DNA of 64,000 bases from Bursaphelenchus xylophilus (taxonomy: Eukaryota > Nematoda > Chromadorea > Rhabditida > Aphelenchoididae). Under the pieces are notes generated by a model. That model did no database searches and was not told the DNA's origin. It saw only the letters and a list, made by a program, of their open reading frames with translations. Location of the stretch: the NCBI GenBank assembly GCA_904066235.2, contig CAJFCV020000001.1:5146001-5210000 (forward strand), given 5' to 3'. This document shows, in pieces, positions 50,378 through 61,196 of the stretch (its first letter is position 1; every line of letters begins with the position of its first letter). Both the position numbers and the translations under genes were made by a program.

Positions 50378-53300
50378 ATGAGTGCATTGGATTCATCGTG
50401 GCTGTTTGCGTTCCAGAAACCCGAGATTCCCGAAGCACCTGTCTCTTCGGCTTCAACTTCTCCATCGCCCACCGAGAGTTCAGGGCCTTCGGTTGATGAT
50501 TTGGGCCCGAAGCCGGCCAAGAGAAGGCGCAAACCGGATCGTGAGTTGATGATAGATGATATTAATGTACGATATTGTAGCTAAAGATGTGATCCGATTG
50601 ATTAGCGAGCCTCAAGCACCTGTTGAAGTCACCGAACCACCCGTTTTGGATGCCATTAAAGAGGATCGTGAATACTCTCCAGAATCCGGCTTTAATGAAG
50701 CCAAATCCAAAGCCAAAGCAGATGAATCCGTTCTGAGTCAGATGTCTCAGGGAATCAAGGAGTTCAACGAGTCCGTGACCGAGCTTCACGGTCGTCCTGA
50801 GACTTCAATGTCACCCTCAAACTTGTCTTTCAACCTGCCCAGTGGAATTCCGTATGGGACTGCGATCAGAGCGATTGGTAAGTAGTGCATTTAAGACTCT
50901 TATTCGTCTATTTCAACGTTTATTGATATTTTTGTCATCAATTCACACCTCATTTCTACCCTGGTTATATTGTTCTCGCTCTTTCCAGAGAACGGCAAAC
51001 TGACCTGCCCCACGCCGGGCTGCGACGGTTCGGGCCACCAAACCGGCCTTTACACCCACCACCGAAGTCTGAGCGGATGTCCCCGGAGGCCGAACAAGAA
51101 CACAATCCAGAGTAAGTTTACTTTTGTTTATTGGGCCCGCACTTCGCGAGATTGGGACAAAAGTTGAATTAAAGCGCGCCTTAAGTGCCGGATAAAATTG
51201 CATGCCGTTTCGGGGGTGAAAGTTAAGTCAATTTACGGCCAGAAACTTGGCCTTGAGGGAATTGGGGACGCAAGAGTTACTGTAACTTCTCTTTCAATCT
51301 TTTCTTCAAACTTTGTCTAGTGTAATAGAGAAGTGGCGCATTTTCATGTTTCTGCCCTGAAAATAGCTCTTAGATCCGCGAACAGGCCCATCGCGAAGCA
51401 CTTGTCCATCCTCCAAATTACTCGTTAATCCCGCTTTTACGGTACTTCATTGTCTAATTCACTAAAGTTTTCGGGCGCGCAGGTGCCGTTCGGGGTCTTA
51501 GTTTCATGTCCAAAAAAGTCTAATGTGTTTCCGGTGGGGCCGATGGATTAACGGCGCAAGCGAGAGGGCGAGTTTTTTTACAGTCTCGCGACCATCTGCT
51601 TGTAATCAAGCCCAGGTGAAGTCGGCAGGCATCGAATGACGGCCCACAAATTAAGGTGGGTAATTTCAGATGGCGGCCTTCCGGTCCGACAAATATTGAG
51701 CATGAGTCCGGGGTGTTTGGCCGCGAAGATGGTCAAACATTTGGCATGTAATGTGGCCAAACATTTCGCTGTTGACTTTATGATTTACGGCCGAAGATGG
51801 CCAGGTACCATCTTCGGCCGCTAAAAGCCGGTAATCGGATCTGCCAAAAGTCGGCGTTCTTAAGTTACACCGTGCTGTTTTCACACACAACTTGGCCTCC
51901 GAAACCGTCCCCGGAGTGGGGCCGAGGGCGAGGAAATCGCGGCTTCCGAGTGCACCGTGCAATGAATCAGCGATCGTTTGAATGCACGATGAGGGGGGTC
52001 CTGGGTGTGTCACATGCAGAACAATCGACAAAGAGGCAATTGATTGGGTCGGGCGAGCAGAGCCCAAAGACAGGACCGCGGTCTGGGACAGAGAAGGGAG
52101 TGGTGGGGGCCAGACAACTTGATCCCATTAGGACACATTAAAGGGGAGAACAAACTAAACAAAGTTTGGACATTACTGTAGACCGGAGTTATATTTAGAT
52201 TACATCAAAATTCAGAACAATCACAACAAGTTCATGAATAACGAATTTCACAATTTTAAACCGGCCCCTACGGCTATGGAATGAAATGAGCCATCAAATT
52301 TTGAATACAGTAGAAAGTTTTTTAACTTTACTTTTTATTGACATGTCATCCAGTCTAAGATCTTCTGACAGGTTTAATTAAAACTTGGAGAGGCCACAAG
52401 TTCTGACGAGCCTTAATTTGCATGTGATTATAATTCCCAGAAGATGGTTGCGTGAGAAGTCCAACTTCTCGCCTCTTCGAGCATAGAATAATACCAAATT
52501 TACTGCAATATGAACTTCCTTTCACCCTCTAATAATAATAATTCTTCCGAATCCCGCACTTCTCGCTAAATGCAATTAAGAAAAGTCCGGCCAAGTATTC
52601 GAATAAGATTTTGTTTCAATAAGAAGGGCCACAGATGTGCGCAAATTCCATAATAAGTTCCGTTATACGATAACTTGGCCGGCACCGTACTTTTCTTTTG
52701 TTCGAAATAGAATTCTCATTAAAAACGGGAATTTTTATGAAAAAATTTTCGAAATTCATTTTTCGAGGGAAAACTGGAGGTCCAATGTAGGATAAAGAAG
52801 ATGGGAAATTTGTGGGACTAGTAAGACTATGTAGACAATAAGTTTTTGTGATGACTTAAGACTAGTTTAGGATCATTTTAACTTGTTTTTTGGGCTCTAA
52901 AAAAATCTGTTGTTCAAGATATTGTACTGGCTCTCGGCTTGACCTCGGCTTTTCTCAATCTCCCTCAATCTTTGGCCACATTCATGGGCCACCGAAATTG
53001 GTGGTTCGACCTTCCTGTCCGGCTGTTTTTATAAATGAGTGGAGCCGTTGTTTGAGTTTGGCGCGCGAAAAAATAAATATGGGATGGAGAAGGAAAACGG
53101 GGCAAGGAAATTGAGAGGTTCAGGCTGGATATCCGTCAAGTTTGGCAGGGATGTCTTTCTTTGTGCTGTCATGGCTGACTGAGTTGCGTAACGGTGTGCG
53201 GGGCTGGGGTAATCGGGGGGCGACGGGCGGTTTGAGGTCAATTTGCAGGGGAAGTTCGGGTTACAGTAATTGGGAGCGGTTTTTTGGGTCTTTAGCTTGA

Positions 53301-55235
53301 TTTTGAGCGTGTAAATGGACAAAAACAGTCTCAAAACGTAGAAGGGGCATTTAGGACAAAAATGGATTATTAACAAAAATTCGGAAAATTGCCAGAGGCA
53401 ATCTAGGCTCAAATTAATTTTCAAAATGAAAAATGATCCCCCAAAAAATTTTTGCCCTTTTCGACTGGTAGAACGGACTTTTCGAGCGTAAATTTATTTT
53501 TTAAATACGGATTACTAGCTTCAACCCTACTTAAAATTCAAATTCATGCCAAAAATCCCGTTTTTTGTCCCTCAAAGTTGCTTCGAATACCGTAACCCAA
53601 GTTTCCCAGCCCCCAAATTATCATCGGATTCTTTTTTTAAACCCCGACGCCAAAGTGGTTTTTGTTTTAAAAGGGGTCTAAGTGAAGTCTCGAGAAGTGT
53701 TCCGTCCTTCCATTTGGCCATGTTTTTTTATAAATTTTCTGATTCCATTTCGACGGAAATGGGATAATTCATCTGGAGAATGGCGCACAAAGACTGAAAC
53801 CTTTGGATCCAATTTTTGACACTTTGCTGTAAAAAAGTGGGGCCGCAAAGTAAAGTTGAAAGGGATACGGTGGAAGGGAGGGGTGTGGGAAAGTTGGAGG
53901 GAAAGTTAAGAGTTGAACAAACATTGGGGATGGCTGACACAAGTAAACATCACACCAAAGACAAAGTTGTCTGCAGGTTGTCATAACGCATCTTAAATTA
54001 ACATCAAGTCAAAAAATAATTTTTTAAGCACTTCTCATCTAAAAATTATAATTTTCAGTGCTAGCCCTGCAACAAGACACGATTCTGCATTGTCAAACCC
54101 CCGGATGCACTGGAAAAGGTCATGTCAATGCCTCAAGATCTTCTCATCGCTCTCTAAGTGGCTGTCCCATTGCTCATCAGCAAAAGTTGGCGAGAAAAAA
54201 TGTAAAATTATCGGATCCCCGAAGCCCCAATTCGAGAAATTCCTCAATGCATTCAAGAGGAGCTACTCCAATTTCCAATGAAGCCTCGAGCCCCAGTCCC
54301 TCGGATTCCGCGGGCTTGGCCAGATTGCTTGGACACTTCGACGAGACCCCGCTGGATTTGAGTCTGAAGGTCAAGGATGATGCTAGGTAAATTTATCAAA
54401 ACTTTTGCGAAAAGATGGTTTTCATTAACACCAAACACGAAGTAAATGTTCCAAATCTTGATTTTTTCAGCAACTCCGACAACGAGAACAAGGCTGTTTC
54501 GATCCTGGACTTCCTCCAAAGCCACAAGAACAACATGGAAGCCGAGAAAGCGAGATTGTCCTGGCCAGTGTCCACAGAATCCCCGATTCAGAAACTTTTG
54601 GAACAAACGAACGGAAGGAATCCTGTTCAAGGTAATTTTTGTTTCTGAAAAATTTTCACTATGCAAGATTAAGCCCGTATTTTACAAGAGAAGCCCTTCT
54701 GATTGGAACTCCGCTGTTATTTTTATTTTTCATAGGAATGGAAATAGCCACAAATCAATCCCTTGAAGCGTTTTTGATTTTTTTTTTGAATTTTTGAACT
54801 CAAGGAACTGCTCATAGTGAATCCCGAAATGATTTTTAAGATGATGTTTTAGATTTGAGGCAACTTTGTTCAGTTTTTATTCGCCTAACAGACTTTGTTT
54901 GTCAGAAAATAAAATTTCTTTTGTCATTTTTTCATTTTTGATCCTTTTTTGTAAAATACTCTGCTTCTTTCATTCGCCTTTATCATTCCAAGACTAAACT
55001 GCTTTTTTGATATTCCATTTTCCCCTTAACCTTTAAAATTTCAGAATACCTCGCCCTCCTATCCTCTGGTATGATGAACAACTTCGCCCTGCAAAACCCG
55101 GCCCTCCAGCCCAACTTCCTCTTCCCGAATCCATTTCTGGCCGCGCTGAATGGCCAGTTAGCCAGTTCGGAGAAGAAATTGCAGCTGAACCAGGTGTTCC
55201 AGTTCCAGTCCAGTCCAGCCAACCAGTCCACTTGA
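50378..55235 (+). CDS. ztf-11: ZTF-11/MYT1-like CCHHC zinc-finger transcription factor
   Basis: Six exons: 50378-50540, 50581-50877, 50989-51111, 54059-54386, 54471-54631 and 55045-55235, in phase throughout, 420 residues. Two C2HC (CCHHC) fingers of the MYT1 type are intact: finger 1, residues 160-184 ([11 protein letters not shown]...HRSLSGC), and finger 2, residues 206-230 ([11 protein letters not shown]...HRSLSGC), both CX4CX4HX7HX5C. C. elegans ZTF-11, its Myt1-family member, acts in neurogenesis by repressing non-neuronal genes, so this is probably a nuclear DNA-binding repressor. An early basic stretch, AKRRRK, may be a nuclear-localisation signal. PLDLS (292-296) is a canonical CtBP-binding motif. 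The ATG directly follows a TTTCAG acceptor, suggesting trans-splicing, though a cis-spliced upstream exon is possible. Intron 1 is 40 nt; intron 3 is 2.9 kb. Confidence 0.88.
51112..54058 (+). other. 2.9-kb intron of ztf-11
   Basis: Holds GC-rich patches near 51480-52100 and 53000-53300 that create overlapping frames on both strands (for example 51666-52067), and a 13-bp hairpin at 51788-51820. A long first-finger intron like this could hold enhancers; no gene recognised. Confidence 0.5.
51788..51820. repeat. 13-bp GC-rich hairpin in the ztf-11 intron
   Basis: CGGCCGAAGATGG, a 7-nt loop, then the exact reverse complement CCATCTTCGGCCG. Confidence 0.6.
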
Positions 55236-55336
55236 ACTCATCCCAAAGTAGTGCTATGTAATTTCACTTTAAAGTCTTCGGTTCTTCACCTTTTCGCTTG
55301 TCCCCCCTACATGCATAATTGCAAGCGAAAGGTTTT

Positions 55337-55342
55337 AATAAA
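55337..55342 (+). terminator. Poly(A) signal of ztf-11
   Basis: AATAAA about 100 nt after the stop at 55235. Confidence 0.55.
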
Positions 55343-56554
55343 ACTGCTGTATTTCCCATTGTAATATCCCAAAGATTCCTCGTCAAATATCACTGAAATT
55401 AAGTTTGTTGTGTTGTCTCAGTCGCGACATAATATGTTCATATTGGAAGGCTCTCTTCTCTCTTCTTCAAGGTGTATCTATAATATCCAAATTTTAATTT
55501 AATCCCGTCGTAAATAAATTTATTATTTTTTTGCTTACTTTAATATAATCATCGACGATTTTTATTGTTTTTATAACGAGTGCCAAATCGCAATGTTGTT
55601 GATTGTTCTCGTAATCGGTTGCGCAATCAAAAACAATGCGAAGAAATTGATTCCGATTCAAGCGAAATTATGAACAGAGAAGGGAAAACATGTGGCATTT
55701 CGGGTAACAAAAATATGATGGGAACAAGACTTTTTCGAAAAGAGATACGGTAATGGGATCATTAAAGCGTGAAAGGGGAACTTTGGGCGATTCAATGGGG
55801 GCGATGGAGGGCTGTGGCGAATAAACAAAGTTTTGAAGCGATCCTAGACGCTAGGCCAATCAAAAATACAGTACGGGTAGCTGGTATAACTTTCTTTTCA
55901 AGTCAAATTCGTTGGAAGCTGATTGCTAAATTTTGATGCGACATGGTACAAAATAAGGCCAAAGTTTTCTATGACGTACAGACGACACTTAGCGTGCGCT
56001 TTGCAGAAACAAATGAGTTTTTTCGACGTTGCATAAATTCAATTTTTTTTTGAGTTTTTTTCGGGATACAGCATATATTATATTAGCACTATCTTGGATT
56101 ATATATTCTCAAAAAATAAAATCCGGTTGAACTAAATTAACAGTTATATTCGTCATCATTTTTTCCTCTGAATGTCTCTCCTCATTTCCTCTAGTCTATA
56201 GCAAACAATTTTCACTGGATTTCAGCAAAAGATAAAATGTTTGAAAGACACGTAATCCCATACGACAAACAGATGTATTCTCGTCGCCGGTTACAAGCAA
56301 TCCATGCCTACCGAAGCCAACAGATTGCCCAACCTCCTTGCGCAATGTTAATTGTTTGCTGTGGCATGAACTCATTATGTAATTGGCATTTCTGCACTGC
56401 TTCCGCTGATTGCCTGAGCAAACTTTTGAATCGCGCTCCATCTTATGCTCAAACAAAGTCTCGAATGACACTTAAATTAGGCATATGGGAGTGATCGCGG
56501 CGTTTGATTGACGGCATGCAAACTTGAGCGCAGATGCCGAGGACAGGGGTTGTG
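55343..56554. other. Intergenic DNA before the foldback
   Basis: AT-rich spacer with a decayed main-family repeat near 55960-56220 (TTTGCAGAAACAAATGAG and TCTCTCCTCATTTCC-like pieces). No supported gene. Confidence 0.5.
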
Positions 56555-56688
56555 TCCGAACAGTGCACCTGAAACAAACAGTGCACCTGGCTGAACGGGG
56601 CACCTGAGCGAACGGTGCACCTGACACATTTTGAACTGTGCACCTGGGCGAACGGTGCACCTGGGTGAACAGTGCACCTGGGCGAACT

Positions 56689-57200
56689 TCGGGACAGGGA
56701 AAAAGGATTTTTTTGGAAAATTTTAATAAAATTTGAAAGGTTTTCGCTTCGGGACAGGGAAAAAGGATTTTTTTGGAAAATTTTAATAAAGTTTGAAAGG
56801 TTTTCGCTTCGGGACGGGGAAAAAGGATTTTTTTGGAAAATTTTAATAAAATTTGAAAGGTTTTCGCTTCGGGACAGGGAAAAAGGATTTTTTTGGAAAA
56901 TTTTAATAAAATTTGAAAGGTTTTCGCTTCGGGACAGGGAAAAAGGATTTTTTTGGAAAATTTTAATAAAATTTGAAAGGTTTTCGCTTCGGGACAGGGA
57001 AAAAGGATTTTTTTGGAAAATTTTAATAAAATTTGAAAGGTTTTCGCTTCGAGACAGGGAAAAAGGATTTTTTTTGGAAAATCTTAATAAAATTTTAAAT
57101 GTTGAAATGTTTTCGTTTCGGGACCAGGAAAAAAGAATTTTTTGTGAATAATTGAAAAGAATTTGAAAAGTTTTCGCTTCGGGAAAGGGAAAAAACATTT
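56689..57200. repeat. 60-bp tandem repeat array, left arm
   Basis: Units of exactly 60 bp begin TTCGGGACAGGGAAAAAGGA and end GGTTTTCGC. The first six are nearly identical (single changes such as GGGACGGGG and AATAAAGTTTG); the last two or three diverge. Because 60 is a multiple of 3, both strands stay open as 20-residue repeats. Confidence 0.9.
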
Positions 57201-57549
57201 TTTTGTATGTGAAAGGATAAATATGACAAGGGGGGATCAATGTAAGCCGTTTTTACCAATTTTTTTTCTTGTGAAGAACTAAATATGACAAAGGGGATCA
57301 AGGTAACCTGTTTTTTCTGACAAGGAAACTACTTCTATGGGGTATGGAGTTACAGGTCGAGATATATATCAAAAAAATTGCAAAAATTTTCTGATTCAGA
57401 ATACATAAAAATTAGCTGCCTAATTTTGGTTTAATGACATGTTTTTGTCCTCAGAAGTTTTCTCGCGACACCATGCAAGTGTCTTTTTGACCATGTTTTT
57501 ACCAATAAAAAATTTGTTTTGTGCTAAAATAAACTCCGAGGCCTTGACA

Positions 57550-57815
57550 AGCGAAAACATTTCAAAATTTTTAAAAATTTTCCAAAAAACTCCTTTTTCC
57601 CTGTCCCGAAGCGAAAACCTTTCAAATTTTATTAAAATTTTCCAAAAAACTCCTTTTTCCCTGTCCCGAAGCGAAAACCTTTCAAATTTTATTAAAATTT
57701 TCCAAAAAAATCCGTTTTTCCTGTCCCGAAGCGAAAACCTTTCAAAATTTTAAAAAATTTTCCAAAAAAATCCTTTTTCCCTGTCCCGAAGCGAAAACCT
57801 TTCAAATTTTCTTCA
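57550..57815. repeat. 60-bp tandem repeat array, right arm (inverted)
   Basis: Four to five units of the same 60-bp sequence in the opposite orientation, each reading CTGTCCCGAAGCGAAAACC then TTTCAAATTTTATTAAAATT. They carry their own shared changes (for example AAAACTCC for AAAATCC), so the arms have partly homogenised separately. Confidence 0.85.
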
Positions 57816-58005
57816 ATAATGCACAAAAAAACTTTTTTCAAGGTGCACCATTCGCCTAGGTGCACTGTTCAAACAAGAAAATGTCAGGTGCACCGTTCAG
57901 CCAGGTGCACAATTCACCCAGGTGCCCCGTTCAGCCAGGTGCACAATTCACCCAGGTGCCCCGTTCAGCCAGGTGCACAATTCGTCAGGTGCACCGTTCG
58001 GACCG

Positions 58006-58730
58006 AATCAGGACAGGTGGCCAAGTTGGTGCGGGGACACCTGCACTTTATCCATCTTCGGAAAAAGTTTGGAGATCGAGATCAGACGGCGTGATCTAAT
58101 CTTGCGCAATCCCTTACAATAAAGAGGTGTTCGGAGAGGCGTTTTGTGGAAGAAAGTGCGAGGAAATCAAAATATAATTTGCATAACGAGCAAGGTCCTG
58201 GCAGAGGGAACGATTAGATTTTATCTTGGAGAAAAGCAGCACAAGCCATGTAATTATCAACTCTACCGAATATAAAGACAAAAAACAATTACTACCTCTG
58301 CAGATCAATCGCTTTCACTTGATTGGCTATACATTGCAAGCCGCAGGAGTCGGATAACATGAGATATTTTCCCCCGCAGCTCCACTGGAATGTTTTCTCC
58401 CCCCAACGCCGGTATTTTTTGGAATTTTTTGTTCGAACCAGCTGAATTGAAGACGGAATTCTCGAGATATCTCACTTCTCAGCCCCTCTCTTCCCTATCA
58501 GCACTCCCTTCGCCCCGATTCCTTCCGCGGCGCCGTCGATGTCGAGAATTTCGGTTTCGCCGGTCTAACTGGCTCTATTACGTTTTTGCGGTTTTTTGGC
58601 GATATATGTTATATAACTGTTAGCTTTACATGTTTCGCTTTCGGAGGTTGTTTTTGATAAGCGATTGTGGTTTCGGTCACTTTGATAATTAAAAAAATTG
58701 AAGTTACTCTTATATTTTATATTGTTTTAG
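58006..58730. other. 5' region of the coiled-coil protein gene
   Basis: A GC-rich patch around 58380-58570 precedes the first secure exon. A short ATG exon at 58539-58562 (MSRISVSP) could supply the start, joining the next exon in phase 0, but its donor GTCTAA is weak. Confidence 0.4.
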
Positions 58731-60860
58731 ATATCAGCAGATGATTATGATCAGATAAAAGGAATCCTCGGTAAACGTGTGACGATCATGGACTCACAAA
58801 TTCTCGAGGAGTAAGTAGAGTTGTTCTTGCTTATTCTTTGATATCTTTTGATGCCTTATTTGACTCAAATTTTAGTTTCAAAGTCAGCAGTACCCGACAG
58901 CGTCTAGAGTCATGTATTCAGGACATTCAACAGCTCGATGCCTTAAGGCTGAAACACAAATTGCTCATAGAGGTACATCATTCATAAATATGCTTCGTAT
59001 TTTACATTAACTGAATGAATATTTCAGCAACTCCGCCGAGATTACCCTTCCATGAGATCGTTTATGCAAAGTCTGGAGGACTCGGATGACTCCCAAACTC
59101 ACAGCCCTAGAAGTCAGGATTCTGGGTCCCAACAAACTTCGGGCAGCTCGGACAGTGGCTTCGGACATAACCGGTTAGATTTAGATCATCCCAACAACTA
59201 CCCTTTGCATTAAAAGTAATTTAATCACATCTATCTTCAGCGATCAAAGCATGACCTATAGCAACTTCCGAAAGCTCTCTCTGGAAGAACGCAAGGACCG
59301 AAAGAACGTCCTAAACAGTGGGCATCTCGTTGAGAACACTCTGAAGAATCTAACCACACAATTTAATCCAGTATTACCGACAACAAGCTGGACTATGAGA
59401 TCAAAGGGACCCTTGGATACAGCGAATCGACCACACAGTTGTTATGGGAAAATGGAACAGGAGAATGGAAATGGAAGGCCTTCAAGTTTGATTGTGACTT
59501 CAAAGAGAGGATCGAGGATTCTCGACTCATTCGCTCAGCTTACTCCACCTCCAGTTACTAGGAAATTCGCGACGGTTCAGCCTCCGATCAGGGCTGATGG
59601 ACCGCCGAAAGTTATGGTAAGGAGGGCATACGAGACAACCTCGATTTACTAAGCTGGCCCATGGATACAGTGACGCACCCGATCCAGTGGCAAAAAACGT
59701 AGCATTTTGCATCCGGGAAGCATCAAAAATGTGGCAAAATGCTTCCCTCTCCAAGTGAAAAAACTTCATTTTGAAGGGCCCTTTCCCTTACAAAAAGAAC
59801 GGGCGCGCTTTTGAAATCGGTGTTTTGACACTTGGAGAGGGAAGCATTTTGTCACATTTTTGATACTTCCCGAATGCAAAATTTTTTGCCACTGGATCAG
59901 GTCCCCCACTGTAATATGGAGAATGGGGTTTAAAATACGAAATGCTTTATGAATAGTTTTTAAAATACGGAGTAGCATATCTCTTCCATTGTAATCCCAC
60001 ATTTCAGGTGAGGCCCACCCCCGAAAAACGTGAATCCATCCTCCAAGTGAAGCCGCAGACCCTCCTGAACAACCGAAGTCTCCAAAAAGCCGAATTATGT
60101 TCGCCCACAGTATCCAAACCCCCTTGCCCGCCAACGCTAACCCCCTCAACAAACTCAGCGTTCACTGCGAGAAGTTTGAACAATCTGATTTCGAATAATT
60201 TGAGTACCAGAACAGCCAACAACAACACTCCCTGTCTGCAGAAGGGGATCAAGAAAACGTCTTCTTTTGAGATTCCTACTGTAACACCGTTCAATTGGAA
60301 GAACTGTTCGATGGTCGAGGAGGTTCCCCGGAAGCCTTCGATGGAAGTTTATGGGCCATCAACGACCTTGCCAACGCAAAATTCGAAAATTTCGAATTTC
60401 ACTTCAAATAGACCCTCAGGCAACAATAATGTGTCGCAATTCGAAAAGTAAGGATTTTTAAAAGTCATTCACATTTAGTCGATGGAAAAAGAACGTGGCC
60501 TCGGTCCCGCCCACAATTCAAAAGTGCGAACCCAATCCTCCGGCGATTTCTCGGATGACTCCGTTGCCGAAAATCGAGAACGCGACGTTGACCAAGGCCC
60601 ATAGTAACACTGGAAAGTTCACGTCGTCGTGCTCTATCGCGATTAGGCAAGCTTTATTTTCCATTTTTTTTTGATGTTGCACAGTGCAAGTCTAAAAAAT
60701 TTCCGCACTGTGAAAAATCCGAAAGTTCTCCGCACTGTGCAAAAAAAGCTCAAAAAATAGAAATCTCCAAATCAAAAATTTCAGTGTCCCCTCAAAGAAC
60801 CCGAATCGACCAGTAATCCGAGTCCGCCGACCCAAAGAATGGCACGAATCGGACTTGTAG
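58731..60860 (+). CDS. Coiled-coil and disordered protein of unknown family
   Basis: Seven exons in phase: 58731-58810, 58876-58972, 59028-59173, 59241-59616, 60008-60447, 60479-60646 and 60785-60860, at least 461 codons to TAG. The N-terminal part (about residues 20-70) is a heptad-like helix rich in Arg, Leu, Gln (RQRLESCIQDIQQLDALRLK). Next comes an acidic Ser-rich stretch (DSDDSQ, SGSSDSGFG), then about 300 residues of Ser/Thr/Pro/Asn-rich, probably disordered sequence with basic clusters, ending RVRRPKEWHESDL. There is no signal peptide or membrane segment. It looks like a cytoskeletal or scaffold-type protein, but I do not recognise the family. The intron after exon 6 begins GC rather than GT. 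The start codon is unsettled: a short exon at 58539 or a Met within exon 1 (near 58788). Confidence 0.75.
59688..59901. mobile_element. Foldback MITE inside an intron
   Basis: Arms of about 75 bp begin ACC(C/T)GATCCAGTGGCAAAAAA and contain GGGAAG(C/T)ATCAAAAATGTG and GCTTCCCTCTCCAAGTG. They face each other around a 50-bp centre, in the 391-nt intron 59617-60007. No coding capacity. Confidence 0.75.
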
Positions 60861-61001
60861 AACACCAACAATATCCATCTGTAGTACAACACACATTGTT
60901 CATACCTCCACTTTCATTGTAACAATATTTATTACAATCTGCAGACCATTTAGAGATATAAATAAGACCAAATTACATTGGAATTGATATGAAAAATTGA
61001 G

Positions 61002-61007
61002 AATAAA
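61002..61007 (+). terminator. Poly(A) signal of the coiled-coil protein gene
   Basis: AATAAA 141 nt after the stop at 60860; the minus-strand DNJ-27-like gene ends 190 nt further on, so the two genes converge. Confidence 0.5.
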
Positions 61008-61196
61008 CATTATGCCTTGAATAATTACTTTTATGATTTTTGAGGGTACCCGATCGAGGAGAAAATGCAGAATAACAATATAGGAAAAAACAACAATTTC
61101 TGAGTGCAGTTATCGTACTGTCTATAGGGATAACACGCAATTTTCAAAATTCGAAAAAAAAAAATAAAATGCAAACTATCTAATATACTCTTAAAC

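Larger units (their letters stand above)
56555..58005. mobile_element. Large foldback element of mirrored tandem arrays
   Basis: Left arm: about seven GTGCACCTG units (17-24 nt spacing, 56563-56690), then a 60-bp tandem array (about 56689-57200). Right arm: the same 60-bp units inverted (about 57550-57815), then inverted GTGCACC units (57841-57990). A 350-bp single-copy spacer lies between. The outermost GTCCGAAC-GTGCACCTG sequence is shared in inverted orientation at both ends. This is the plan of foldback elements with internally repetitive terminal inverted repeats. No transposase is present. Confidence 0.75.

Noticed and set aside
51666..52067. 133-codon minus-strand frame in the ztf-11 intron
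   Set aside because: GC-rich patch with overlapping frames on the other strand and an internal hairpin; no recognisable domain or splice context.
56449..57240. Long frames on both strands encoding 20-residue repeats (about 263 and 159 codons)
   Set aside because: The 60-bp unit is a multiple of 3, so open frames on both strands follow automatically. There are no splice sites or coding signature and the array is part of a foldback.
56555..58005. CRISPR-like array of regular repeats
   Set aside because: Units are contiguous without unique spacers, they are mirrored, and this is nematode DNA.
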